Source: Bacteroidales bacterium (lineage in GTDB: Bacteria; Bacteroidota; Bacteroidia; Bacteroidales; UBA932). From it: a DNA stretch of 55,940 nucleotides. This document shows positions 33,494 through 42,004 of the stretch, one piece after another (positions within the stretch are counted from its first letter, which is position 1; every line of letters begins with the position of its first letter). The notes beneath the pieces were generated by a model, which worked only from the letters and a program-made list of their open reading frames with translations, was not told the DNA's origin and did no database searches. The stretch lies in NCBI GenBank assembly GCA_024401825.1, contig JAKSKF010000007.1, forward strand, positions 1 to 55,940. Reading direction: 5' to 3'. The position numbers and the translations under genes are program-made.

Positions 33494-34990
33494 ATGATGA
33501 ACAATTACTTCTTTGAAATGTTGCCCGCTGAAGAAATGAAACAGCTGGCGTACCTGCCCACAATACCGGAATTCTTGGATTGGATTCAGGAAAAATGGGC
33601 TGACAGGCCTGCACTCAACGACCTTGGCTCCAGATACAGTTATTCGCAGATGTGCGACAGAATCGCCCGCCGCAGGGCGTGGCTCGACAGCCAGGGCCTG
33701 AAGAAAGGAGACAGGGTGGCCGTCTGGGACAGGAATTCGATAGACGCGGTAGAGAATTTCCTTGCCGTCACGTCAGGCGGAATGACCGTGATAATGCTTC
33801 CGACAGCCCTCCCCGCCCCCGCGGTGGCAGGGTGTTGCGCGAAGTTCCGGACTTCCGCCATCATAGTGCGGGACGAATTCAGCGGACTTGTCCCGCAGGT
33901 GGGATGCAAGGTACTGCCGGCAAACGGTATGGCATCCTCACCGGCCCCTTCAGTCAAGGTGGACAAGGATGAACCCGCCGCCATCTTCTTCACCGGCGGA
34001 ACCACGGGAGCGCCGAAGGGGGCTGTCCTTCCGCATCGCGCCCTTATGCGCGGGGCATTCAACGGAATATTCGCCCCGGGCAGCCAGCTTTTCGGACACA
34101 GGACCATAGGTTTTCTTCCCCTGAGCCACGTATTCGGACTGATAAAGGGCACCCTGTCCATCCTCTACACCGGAGGCGAATGGTACGCCGCTGAAGACAT
34201 GAAGGCCTCCGTCGGCAAGATTCCCGTCATAAGGCCCACCACCCTGACGCTGGTTCCCGGACTCTGCGAAATCATCCTGGGACTGGCCGGGATGTACGGC
34301 GAGCAGTTCCTGGGCGGAAACCTCAAGACCATAATCGCGGGAGCCGCCAGCGTTCCTCCGAGAATCATCAGGCAGATGAAGAAGCTGGGAATAGAAGGTT
34401 TCCCCGGTTACGGAATGACGGAGGGAGCCAACCTCAGCACAGGCAACGCGGACATCGGCACCAGACCGGACTCCGTGGGCAAGGCATACCCGGAGCAGGA
34501 AATCAAGACCGTGGACGGAGAGTTGTGGATTCGCGGGGACAATGTGTTCCTGGGTTATTACAATGACCCGGAGAGCACCGCCGGGGTTCTTACCGAAGAC
34601 GGATGGTTGAGGACCGGAGACCTCGGGCGCATAGATGAAGACGGATTCATCTACATCACCGGAAGAATAAAGAACCTGATTATACTGCCCAACGGAGAGA
34701 ACGTTTCCCCGGAGAGCATAGAAGAGCCTTTCTACAAATGCGACGCCCTGAAGGACTGCCTGGTGCGGGAAGTTGACAAGAACGGCGGGAAAGTCATAGG
34801 AATAGAAATACTTCCCAACCCGGCGGCGTTCGAGGGAAAGAGCGCGGAGGAGACGGAGAACTTCTTCAAGACTCTGGTCGATGAGGTCAACCTCACCCTT
34901 CCGGCGACGCACAGGATACAGGACGTCGTCATCCGCAAGGAGGACTTCAAGAGAACAGGTTCGATGAAAGTGGCAAGAAACCAGAATTAA
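33494..34990 (+). CDS. AMP-dependent acyl-CoA/acyl-ACP ligase
   Basis: About 498 aa. ANL-superfamily motifs: FFTGGTTGAPKGA (P-loop), GYGMTEG, WLRTGDLG, and GRIKNLIILPNGENVSPESIE, with a C-terminal Lys in FKRTGSMKVAR. It adenylates a carboxylic acid, probably fatty, and hands it to CoA or to the carrier protein encoded 3 nt downstream. The frame extends to a TTG at 33473, but ATG 33494 (followed at once by another ATG) is more plausible. Its divergent neighbour is the GNAT acyltransferase. Confidence 0.9.
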   Translation: MMNNYFFEMLPAEEMKQLAYLPTIPEFLDWIQEKWADRPALNDLGSRYSYSQMCDRIARRRAWLDSQGLKKGDRVAVWDRNSIDAVENFLAVTSGGMTVIMLPTALPAPAVAGCCAKFRTSAIIVRDEFSGLVPQVGCKVLPANGMASSPAPSVKVDKDEPAAIFFTGGTTGAPKGAVLPHRALMRGAFNGIFAPGSQLFGHRTIGFLPLSHVFGLIKGTLSILYTGGEWYAAEDMKASVGKIPVIRPTTLTLVPGLCEIILGLAGMYGEQFLGGNLKTIIAGAASVPPRIIRQMKKLGIEGFPGYGMTEGANLSTGNADIGTRPDSVGKAYPEQEIKTVDGELWIRGDNVFLGYYNDPESTAGVLTEDGWLRTGDLGRIDEDGFIYITGRIKNLIILPNGENVSPESIEEPFYKCDALKDCLVREVDKNGGKVIGIEILPNPAAFEGKSAEETENFFKTLVDEVNLTLPATHRIQDVVIRKEDFKRTGSMKVARNQN

Positions 34991-34993
34991 GAG

Positions 34994-35233
34994 ATGACAG
35001 AGCAAGAGATTTTTGAAAAACTGAAGGAAGTCCTGAAGCAAATAAAGCCCAGGATGGACACCGGCGCGGTGACTATGGACTCCAGTCTCACGACCGATTT
35101 GGGAATGGACTCCCTGGCGATGCTGCTGATTTCATTCGCCTGCGAGGACAAGTTCAAGATTCGGTTCGAGCCGAAGGTTCAGTTCCGGACGGTGAAGGAC
35201 GTTGTGGAATACATCAGCAAAGAACACGACTGA
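34994..35233 (+). CDS. Acyl carrier protein
   Basis: A 79-aa carrier protein. The phosphopantetheine site is the Ser in LGMDSLAMLL. Length and acidic helices fit the ACP family. It lies 3 nt after the ligase gene, suggesting a dedicated ligase-ACP pair rather than housekeeping AcpP. Its TGA stop is followed, in the same reading frame and with no spacer, by the TTG start of trmO. Confidence 0.92.
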   Translation: MTEQEIFEKLKEVLKQIKPRMDTGAVTMDSSLTTDLGMDSLAMLLISFACEDKFKIRFEPKVQFRTVKDVVEYISKEHD

Positions 35234-35935
35234 TTGGAAATCGAGGCAATAGCATACTATCGCTGTCCCCTTCCCGGGAAGTTCGGAGCGCCGAGGCAGG
35301 CGGGGCTTGCGCCCGCCCTGAAGGGCCTCGTCACTCTCGAGGCTCCTTATGCGGGCTCCCAGGCCTTGCGCGGGCTGGAATCATTCTCGCACGCCTGGCT
35401 CATCTGGGGGTTTCATCTGAACGGGAGCAGGAATTCCCGGACGGTGCGTCCGCCACGGCTCGGAGGAAACGTCAGGGTGGGCGTATTCGCGTCCCGCTCG
35501 CCTTTCAGACCTAACGGGATGGGACTCTCCGCCGTCAGGATAGAGTCAGTGGATTTGCGGAAGGGCACAATCGAGGTATCCGGCGCCGACCTCGCGGACG
35601 GAACTCCCATTTATGACATCAAGCCCTATGTCCCCTACTCCGACAGCATTCCGGACGCAACCCCCGGTTTCTGCGCAAAAGACTGGCCGGCCCTCGAGGT
35701 GAACTTCACCCCGGAAGCGGAGGCGAGCCTGCGCGACGCCCTTGACGATGACCGCTTCGATGCCCTTGTCCAGATACTGCGCCTGGACCCCCGCCCTCAG
35801 TATCAGGACGACCCGGACAGAATCTACGGGCTCGATTTCAGCGGCCTTGACGTGATGTTCAGGGTGGATTCCGGGTATCTCATCGTCACCGGCGCCCGGG
35901 AACAGGATTGCAATCAAACACAGAATGACTTATGA
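35234..35935 (+). CDS. trmO: tRNA (N6-threonylcarbamoyladenosine37-N6)-methyltransferase TrmO
   Basis: A 233-aa TsaA/TrmO-family methyltransferase that adds a methyl group to t6A37 of some tRNAs. Motifs: KFGAPRQAGLAP, FSHAWLIWGFH, ASRSPFRPNGMGLS, DLADGTPIYDIKPYVPYSDS and the C-terminal DPRPQYQDDP. The start is TTG at 35234, directly after the ACP stop and in the same frame, since no ATG precedes the conserved beta-strand. It overlaps the next gene by 4 nt. Confidence 0.93.
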   Translation: MEIEAIAYYRCPLPGKFGAPRQAGLAPALKGLVTLEAPYAGSQALRGLESFSHAWLIWGFHLNGSRNSRTVRPPRLGGNVRVGVFASRSPFRPNGMGLSAVRIESVDLRKGTIEVSGADLADGTPIYDIKPYVPYSDSIPDATPGFCAKDWPALEVNFTPEAEASLRDALDDDRFDALVQILRLDPRPQYQDDPDRIYGLDFSGLDVMFRVDSGYLIVTGAREQDCNQTQNDL

Positions 35936-36807
35936 GAATAGCTGAATCAGAACTGATTATCAATGCGGACGGCAGCGTATTTCACCTTCATATGAAGCCC
36001 TGCCAGCTGGCCGACACCGTGATTGTGGTGGGAGACCCGGAAAGAGTCGCCGTATTCGCCTCACTTTTCCGGGACATCGAGCACAGGGGCTCCCACAGGG
36101 AGTTCGCATTCGTTACCGGAACTTACAAGGGCAGGAGGATGACCGTTCTGTCAACCGGAATAGGGACTGACAACATAGACATAGTGATGAACGAGCTTGA
36201 GGCGCTGGCCAACCTGGACTTCGTGACCAGGGAGTTCAGGCCGGAGCGGCGCAAGCTGACCGTCGTCAGGGCCGGCACCTGCGGCGCCATCCAGCCGGAC
36301 GTTCCCACGGGCTCCCTGATATTGTCCCATTATTCCATCGGTTTCGACGGGCTTATGAACTGGTACGCCGACAGGGAGAAAATCCTTGACCTCGATATGG
36401 AGAAGGCCTTCGTGGAACATATGAACTGGCTTCCCGCACTTCCGCGACCCTGCATAGTCAGGAACTCGGAAAAGCTCATAAAACTGTTTTCTCCGGGCAC
36501 GGTGAGCGCAATTACGGTTTCCGCTCCCGGCTTCTACGGGCCTCAGGGCAGGGTCATCCGCCAGGGGCTGGCTATGCCGGATATGCTCGACAGGGTCGAG
36601 TCCTTCCGCTATGCGGGTATGAAAATATGCAACATAGAAATGGAAGGTTCGGCGCTTGCGGGACTGGCCGCGCATTTCGGTCACGACGCCATAACCATTT
36701 GCGTTGCGCTGGCCAACCGCTACCACAGGAAGGCGGACGTTGTCGAAAGCGAGGCGGTGGCCGGACTTGTAAAATTCACCCTGGACAGGCTGGCTGAAAT
36801 GCGATGA
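35932..36807 (+). CDS. Nucleoside phosphorylase (uridine phosphorylase-like)
   Basis: A 291-aa PNP/UDP-family enzyme. Motifs: VVGDPERV, STGIGTDNIDIVMNEL, RAGTCGAIQ, NIEMEGSALAGL. It would cleave nucleosides with phosphate in salvage; uridine is likely but the specificity is inferred. The ATG overlaps the trmO TGA (ATGA). It converges with the CNNM-family gene 7 nt downstream. Confidence 0.9.
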   Translation: MRIAESELIINADGSVFHLHMKPCQLADTVIVVGDPERVAVFASLFRDIEHRGSHREFAFVTGTYKGRRMTVLSTGIGTDNIDIVMNELEALANLDFVTREFRPERRKLTVVRAGTCGAIQPDVPTGSLILSHYSIGFDGLMNWYADREKILDLDMEKAFVEHMNWLPALPRPCIVRNSEKLIKLFSPGTVSAITVSAPGFYGPQGRVIRQGLAMPDMLDRVESFRYAGMKICNIEMEGSALAGLAAHFGHDAITICVALANRYHRKADVVESEAVAGLVKFTLDRLAEMR

Positions 36808-36814
36808 CCAGACG

Positions 36815-37885
36815 CTAGCGACGCTTCTGGAGTCTGCGCCATCTGTCCTTGGCCAGCTGCTGCATATCCACTATGGTGTCCCGTTCATCCACGATTTCGT
36901 CGCCGAGCACGGTCTCGATGACGTCCTCCATAGTGATGAGACCGAGGAACGAGCCGTATTCGTCAATGATGACGGCCATCTGTTCCTTGCGGGACAGCAT
37001 ATCGTCCCATATCTTTTCTATGGGAGTGTCTTCCGGATAGCTTTCGACGTCCCTGCGGATTTGCGACAGGGTCATTTCGTACTTGTCGTCAGCCATAAGC
37101 TGGAGGGCGTCGATGCGCAGGATGTACCCGGTTATGTAGTCAGGATTGTCGGCATACACGGGAATGCGGCTGTGATGTATGAAACGCGTGTCCTTGTAGA
37201 ACTTCCTGATTGTCATCGATTCCGGCGCCGTGGCCGCCACCACCCTTGGGGTCATCGCCTGCTTTGCGGTAAGTTCGTCTATGTTGATGAGATTCTGGAT
37301 GATTTCGTTCTCATCCTCCTCCAGTTCGCCGGATTCCTCCGCCACGTCCGCTATGGCTCCGACCTCCTCCCTCGAAACGGAGTTGTCGGATGTCTTGGAC
37401 GATATCAACTTCTGGAGGAACTCCACGCTCACGACTATCGGGAAAAGGATTATTATCAGAAACCGGACGGTCCTTGCGCAGAATACGGTCAGGTCCTTCC
37501 AATGGGCGGTCCCGATGGTCTTGGGGATTATTTCGGCGAATACCAGAATCAGGATGGTGGTCAGGGCGCTGACCAGACCGAACCAGCCGGAGCCGAACAC
37601 TTCTGTTACCTGACGTCCCACACCCGCCGCTCCTATGGTATTGGCGATTGTGTTCAGGGAAAGTATTGCTGCAAGGGGCCTGGATGAATCGTGCTTGTAT
37701 GAGCGGAACAGGGCGATTGCAGCGGCTTTCTTCCGCTTGCGTTCCTGCCCCCCTTCATTTTCAGACAGCTCTGATTCGAGCATTGTAAGATAAGATATGG
37801 GAGTGCTCATAAGCGTCGCTTCAAGTATGGAGCACAGGAAGGAGACGCACAGGGCGCCGAGCAGAAAAGCAATCAATTGTATCAT
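36815..37885 (-). CDS. CNNM/DUF21-CBS membrane transporter (HlyC/CorC family)
   Basis: A 356-aa protein with three or four membrane segments in the DUF21 domain (about 1-180), including PLAAILSLNTIANTIGAAG and VFAEIIPKTIG, then a CBS pair (about 200-335; MTPRVVAATAP, VIDEYGSFLGLITMEDVIE). The usual C-terminal CorC_HlyC domain is missing; the protein ends soon after the second CBS in a basic tail. Relatives export magnesium or cobalt, or take part in gliding (GldE-like). The -7 box is 8 nt from the ATG, predicting an almost leaderless transcript. Confidence 0.92.
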   Translation of the reverse strand: MIQLIAFLLGALCVSFLCSILEATLMSTPISYLTMLESELSENEGGQERKRKKAAAIALFRSYKHDSSRPLAAILSLNTIANTIGAAGVGRQVTEVFGSGWFGLVSALTTILILVFAEIIPKTIGTAHWKDLTVFCARTVRFLIIILFPIVVSVEFLQKLISSKTSDNSVSREEVGAIADVAEESGELEEDENEIIQNLINIDELTAKQAMTPRVVAATAPESMTIRKFYKDTRFIHHSRIPVYADNPDYITGYILRIDALQLMADDKYEMTLSQIRRDVESYPEDTPIEKIWDDMLSRKEQMAVIIDEYGSFLGLITMEDVIETVLGDEIVDERDTIVDMQQLAKDRWRRLQKRR

Positions 37886-37893
37886 ACGCGCCG

Positions 37894-37901
37894 CAAAGAT
37901 A
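37894..37901 (-). promoter_or_regulatory. CNNM gene -7 promoter box
   Basis: Minus strand TATCTTTG, 8 nt before the ATG at 37885. Confidence 0.55.
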
Positions 37902-37912
37902 ATAAAAAAGAG

Positions 37913-37939
37913 ACTGACCGAAAAGGAATTCCGGTCAGT
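37913..37939 (-). terminator. Rho-independent terminator after the EEP-domain gene
   Basis: On the minus strand an 8-bp stem ACTGACCG / CGGTCAGT with an 11-nt loop is followed by CTCTTTTTTATT. It lies downstream of the EEP gene stop and would end transcription before the CNNM promoter. Confidence 0.75.
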
Positions 37940-37940
37940 T

Positions 37941-37954
37941 CTGACGAGTCTGCC
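37941..37954. repeat. 14-bp match to the intergenic repeat at 14921-14934
   Basis: CTGACGAGTCTGCC occurs exactly in both intergenic regions, here followed by a GC-rich segment (CCGTCCGCGGACCTGG) loosely like the inverted arm of the 14793-14952 element. It may be a remnant of the same dispersed repeat. Confidence 0.4.
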
Positions 37955-37995
37955 TCCGTCCGCGGACCTGGCGAAGTGGCTACCTTGCGGGAAAA

Positions 37996-39705
37996 TTATT
38001 TGACCAGGATACGGAATTCGGCTTCTGCGGGACGATGGTCGGAAATCTGTTTCCCGTCTGCATCCACAATACCCGGCAAATAGTCCATTGAGACAGGTTC
38101 CAACGCTACGGGAGAGTTGTCCCTGTTGAGGAACAGAATCTTGTCAAGTTTGTCTTCGGCTTTTTCGGCCGAGGCGGAACCGTATTCGGGATAGATGCCG
38201 CCGTTGTGACATTCCACCCAGGCGTCGCTCACGCTGATTCCCTGAATCTCATTGAGTTTGTCTATGAAAAGAGCCTTGAAATTGTCACGGAAGTAACGGG
38301 TATTCCAATCTCCCATCAGAATCATCGGAGCAGTTGAATACAGGCCTTTGATGAAGTTCAGAATCTGGGTGTAACCGTTTTCCCTCGCCTTTTTGTCCTC
38401 GGGGGCGCTTCCGGCATCAGCGTGCATTATTATGAAATCAACCCGGGTGGAGATTCCGTCCTTGTTCACAGCGACACTGTAATATCTGAAACCCTTTTTT
38501 GTCAGTTCATCGCTGTCGTTGGTGAAATATCCGTACACTGCATCAGAGTTCCAGGGCACGATTCTTTCTGCATCGATGGAGAAGAAATCGCTCCTGACAC
38601 CGAATTCAAGGCCGTCGATTTCAAAGAGGGGCTGCTGCGCCGCCACTCTCGCCACAAGCGCAAGATATTCCAGCCCGCTTGCTTCGAAAGCGCCCAGATA
38701 GGTTCCCCTGTAGTATCGTTCGAGAGATGCCCAAATCTCATTGTGATAGTTGAAGTCCTCATTGAGTCCGAACACATCCCAGTCCTTGCCGGAGATAGCC
38801 TTGCCCAGTTCCCTTGAACCCCTGGCGCCGGGACCGTCCTCATTTATATAAATGTTGTTGTCGTCGTCGATTCTCCTGTCCGGGATGTTGAGACTCCTCA
38901 CAAAAGCGCCCAACACGGAACCCAGGGATACGTAAACCGGCAGGCCGTCAACGTTGAAGGTGGCCACCCGGAGTCCGGTGTTCCTGCGTATGTCGAACGA
39001 AAGGGCGGTGACGGAAGCCCGTCCAACCACAATCCTGCGGTCTTCCAAAGACTCCCTGTCTATGAGGAAGCCGGAACTGTCCTTGAAACTGATGCTGACA
39101 GAGGAATAGCCCGAGTCGCTCGGGGGCAAAGCTATGTTGAACTGCACGCCGGATTCGGGATTCAACTCCACGGGAGAGCCGCAGGTCAATGTTATGGCGC
39201 CTTCCAGTTCGCCGGCGGTCACTTCCACTGACTTGACCCTGATGTCAGAAGGGCCTTTGACCGTAATGCGCAGGACGCCTCCCGCGTTATTGAAATGCAG
39301 TTCACTGACGTTCGCTCCGGACACGACGGCCTCCGCCGTCATAGGCGCTCCCACAATTTTGTCCCCTGCATAGGTCTGAGCGTTCACCCAGGAGCCACCG
39401 CTGTAGGATGCCGGAAAATATGCCACGTATTTGCCGTCCGCGGGCATCTCGTCAGAAACAATGCGGAAAACGGCGTCCGAAGTCCCTGCTCCGGAATGAA
39501 GCCGGAATATCTTTCCGCCTATGGAAATCTCATCACCCTCCTGCCAGAGAACGTCGTACCCTGTCTGCCCTTCCCCTGAGACTTGAGGCTCAGTAGTAGC
39601 GCGGACGGAATTTTTCCCTTCCGGGTCGAGAGAGGAGGAGCAGGATACGGATACTGTCACCAGGGTAAGCCACAGAAACAGATGCTGAAGCAATGTCTTT
39701 TTCAT
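37996..39705 (-). CDS. Lipoprotein with fimbrillin-like N-domain and endonuclease/exonuclease/phosphatase domain
   Basis: About 569 aa. The lipoprotein signal ends SVSC. Residues about 30-260 are a beta-rich segment with the WQEGDEISIGG and YVAYFPASY features of Mfa/fimbrillin-like domains. The rest is an EEP-fold domain: LRVATFNVDGLP, LNEDFNYH (catalytic Glu), IIMHADAG, MGDWNTRYF and the final ISDHRPAEAEF with Asp-His. It could be a surface DNase, sphingomyelinase or phosphatase; the substrate is open. The start is ATG 39705, because the longer frame lacks a signal. It lies 4 nt after the GH3 gene. Confidence 0.83.
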   Translation of the reverse strand: MKKTLLQHLFLWLTLVTVSVSCSSSLDPEGKNSVRATTEPQVSGEGQTGYDVLWQEGDEISIGGKIFRLHSGAGTSDAVFRIVSDEMPADGKYVAYFPASYSGGSWVNAQTYAGDKIVGAPMTAEAVVSGANVSELHFNNAGGVLRITVKGPSDIRVKSVEVTAGELEGAITLTCGSPVELNPESGVQFNIALPPSDSGYSSVSISFKDSSGFLIDRESLEDRRIVVGRASVTALSFDIRRNTGLRVATFNVDGLPVYVSLGSVLGAFVRSLNIPDRRIDDDNNIYINEDGPGARGSRELGKAISGKDWDVFGLNEDFNYHNEIWASLERYYRGTYLGAFEASGLEYLALVARVAAQQPLFEIDGLEFGVRSDFFSIDAERIVPWNSDAVYGYFTNDSDELTKKGFRYYSVAVNKDGISTRVDFIIMHADAGSAPEDKKARENGYTQILNFIKGLYSTAPMILMGDWNTRYFRDNFKALFIDKLNEIQGISVSDAWVECHNGGIYPEYGSASAEKAEDKLDKILFLNRDNSPVALEPVSMDYLPGIVDADGKQISDHRPAEAEFRILVK

Positions 39706-39709
39706 AATT

Positions 39710-41986
39710 CTATCTGAATATGGAAGTCGAACTGCAATGAATGGTCTTGTTACAGTCAAGGGCGGAAATGCGGAAGTCGCCCTCTTCAAGATGCCAGCGG
39801 CCGTCATCGGAAGCGAAAGCCAGTTCCCGGGCGGGAATTTCCAGCCTGACAGGGCGCTTTTCACCCGGCTTGAGATTTATCTTGGTGAAAGCCCTCACCC
39901 TCCTGACGTCGGGAATCATAGTCGCCAGAAGGTCGCTGGAATAGACTATCACGCTTTCCCGGCCTTCCCTTTCACCCGTGTTCTCGACAGTGAGGCTGAC
40001 CTCTATGGTGTCATCGGCGTCGAATTCTTCCGGGGTAACGCTGAAATCGGAATATTTGAAAGTGGTGTAGCTCAAACCGGCGCCGAAAGGCCACTGGACG
40101 TCCATAACCGCATCATAATTGTATGCTCCGTCCATCGTGGAACGGTTCTCACATACCTTATAATCATAGGTATGGAGGGAATTGGGATACTTGGGATAGG
40201 TGAAAGGCAGCTTTCCGCTGAAGTTTTCCTTGCCGCGCAGGAGCAGGGCAAGGGCGTCCGCTCCGTAATTTGAAGGGAGCATAATGTCAACCACGGCGTT
40301 CGAGAGAGGTTCGATTTGCGATATGACGCGGGGACGTCCTTCGTTGAGAATAAGGACGAGAGGCTTGCCGGTGGAGGCAAGGGCCTCGACAAGTTCAATC
40401 TGGTTACGGGACAGGGTGAGGTCGTTAAGGTTTCCGGGGGTCTCGCAATAGGAGTTCTCCCCTATGCAGGCAAGGATTACGTCAACGTTTCCTGCCGCGG
40501 AAACTGCGGCGCTGATGTCGATGTCCTTCTCTTCCCACCACTGGCCTTCTTCGTCATAGCACACTCCAGGCACGAAAACGGTCCGGGGAAACTCGTTGCG
40601 GACGGCCTCGAATATGGTGTTGAACCTTCCGACGTAGTGAGGGTCGCAGGTTCCCTGCCAGGTGTTCGACCAGCCTCCGCTGAGGCTGCGAACGGAATTT
40701 CCGTTGGGGCCTGTCACGAGGATTCTCGTATCGGGATTCAGGGGAAGAATTCCGTCATTCTTCAGGAGAACCTCGCTCTCGACTGCGGCCGCAAGGGCCA
40801 TCTGCTCGAATTCCGGGCAGTTAACCTTGGGATAGTCGCGCTTCCAGATGGGATTGTCGAACAGTCCGAGACGATATTTGAGTCTCAATATCCTGGCGAC
40901 CGCATCGTCCAGACGCTCGCGGGAGATTCTGCCTTCCCGTACAAGCTCGCATATGTCCCGGGCGACCTCGGGATGATAGGGGTCCATAATCATATCCACA
41001 CCCGCGTTGATGCCTGCGGCAAGGGCTTCTTTCCTGTCGGATGCAACAAAATAGGCGTTCCACAGGTTGTCTATGTCCGCCCAGTCCGTCACAATCATTC
41101 CGTCCCAGTCGAGTTCCTCCTTCACCCACTCCGTCAGGAGTTTGTGGCTGGCGTGCACCGGAATTCCGTTGATTGACGCGGAATTCACCATAAGGGTCAG
41201 GGCTCCCGCTTCTATGCAGGCCCTGAAAGGGCGGAAATATCGTTCCCGGAGTTCATAGTCCGGAATATACGCAGGCGTGCGGTCCTTTCCGCTTGCAGGT
41301 ACGCCGTAACCCATATAATGCTTTACGGATACAGCGACGTTCTCCTGTCCTATTCTGTTGAAATCGTCACCCTGGCTGGCCCTGACGGCAGTCTCTGACA
41401 TAACAGTCTGCAGCCACGGGTCCTCGCCCCAGCTTTCCCACTGGCGCGGCCACCTGGGGTCGCGGCCCAGGTCCATCACAGGGGAGAATACCCAGGGAAC
41501 CTGCATCGACCTGGTTTCATACGCCATCACAGTCGCCATATTCCGCGCGTGAACGGGGTCGAAAGTGGCCGCTATATTCACTTCCTGGGGGAAGAATGTT
41601 CCTCCGTCCAGGTAGGTGGCTCCGTGTATCATATCCAGGCCATAGACACAGGGCACGCCGCAGGCCTCCAGGGATTTTTCCTGGATGGCGGAGATGACTC
41701 CGCCCATCCACTCCGCGGTGGGGCCGCTGACGTTGACGTTAAGGATGGAGCCCACCTTGTACTGACCTATGACATAATCGAGTTTATCCGCGTCGAGTTC
41801 ACCTGTCTGAGGGTCAAGCAGTACGTCTATGTTGATTTGGACCATCTGGCCGGCCTTCTGCTCAAGCGACATCCGGGATAATTTTACCTTGATTTCAGAC
41901 TCATAGGGAGAATGACCGCCCGAAGTGCAGCCGACAAGCATAAAAGCCACTGCCACAGCGGAAATAACAAGAATGTTCTTATTCAT
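39710..41986 (-). CDS. Glycoside hydrolase family 3 beta-glucosidase, lipoprotein
   Basis: A 758-aa enzyme with a lipoprotein signal ending LVGC. The GH3 N-terminal barrel (about 40-370) has the nucleophile Asp in MIVTDWADI; the GH3 C-terminal domain has LLKNDGILPLN, LPSNYGADAL and FPFTYP-like LPFTYPKYP; a fibronectin-III-like domain (FGAGLSYTTFKYSDF onward) ends the protein. It resembles BglX-type periplasmic beta-glucosidases acting on oligosaccharides. It starts 18 nt after lpdA, without a visible promoter in the gap, and is followed closely by the EEP gene. Confidence 0.95.
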   Translation of the reverse strand: MNKNILVISAVAVAFMLVGCTSGGHSPYESEIKVKLSRMSLEQKAGQMVQINIDVLLDPQTGELDADKLDYVIGQYKVGSILNVNVSGPTAEWMGGVISAIQEKSLEACGVPCVYGLDMIHGATYLDGGTFFPQEVNIAATFDPVHARNMATVMAYETRSMQVPWVFSPVMDLGRDPRWPRQWESWGEDPWLQTVMSETAVRASQGDDFNRIGQENVAVSVKHYMGYGVPASGKDRTPAYIPDYELRERYFRPFRACIEAGALTLMVNSASINGIPVHASHKLLTEWVKEELDWDGMIVTDWADIDNLWNAYFVASDRKEALAAGINAGVDMIMDPYHPEVARDICELVREGRISRERLDDAVARILRLKYRLGLFDNPIWKRDYPKVNCPEFEQMALAAAVESEVLLKNDGILPLNPDTRILVTGPNGNSVRSLSGGWSNTWQGTCDPHYVGRFNTIFEAVRNEFPRTVFVPGVCYDEEGQWWEEKDIDISAAVSAAGNVDVILACIGENSYCETPGNLNDLTLSRNQIELVEALASTGKPLVLILNEGRPRVISQIEPLSNAVVDIMLPSNYGADALALLLRGKENFSGKLPFTYPKYPNSLHTYDYKVCENRSTMDGAYNYDAVMDVQWPFGAGLSYTTFKYSDFSVTPEEFDADDTIEVSLTVENTGEREGRESVIVYSSDLLATMIPDVRRVRAFTKINLKPGEKRPVRLEIPARELAFASDDGRWHLEEGDFRISALDCNKTIHCSSTSIFR

Positions 41987-42004
41987 ATATGTAATTTTTT
42001 CGCG

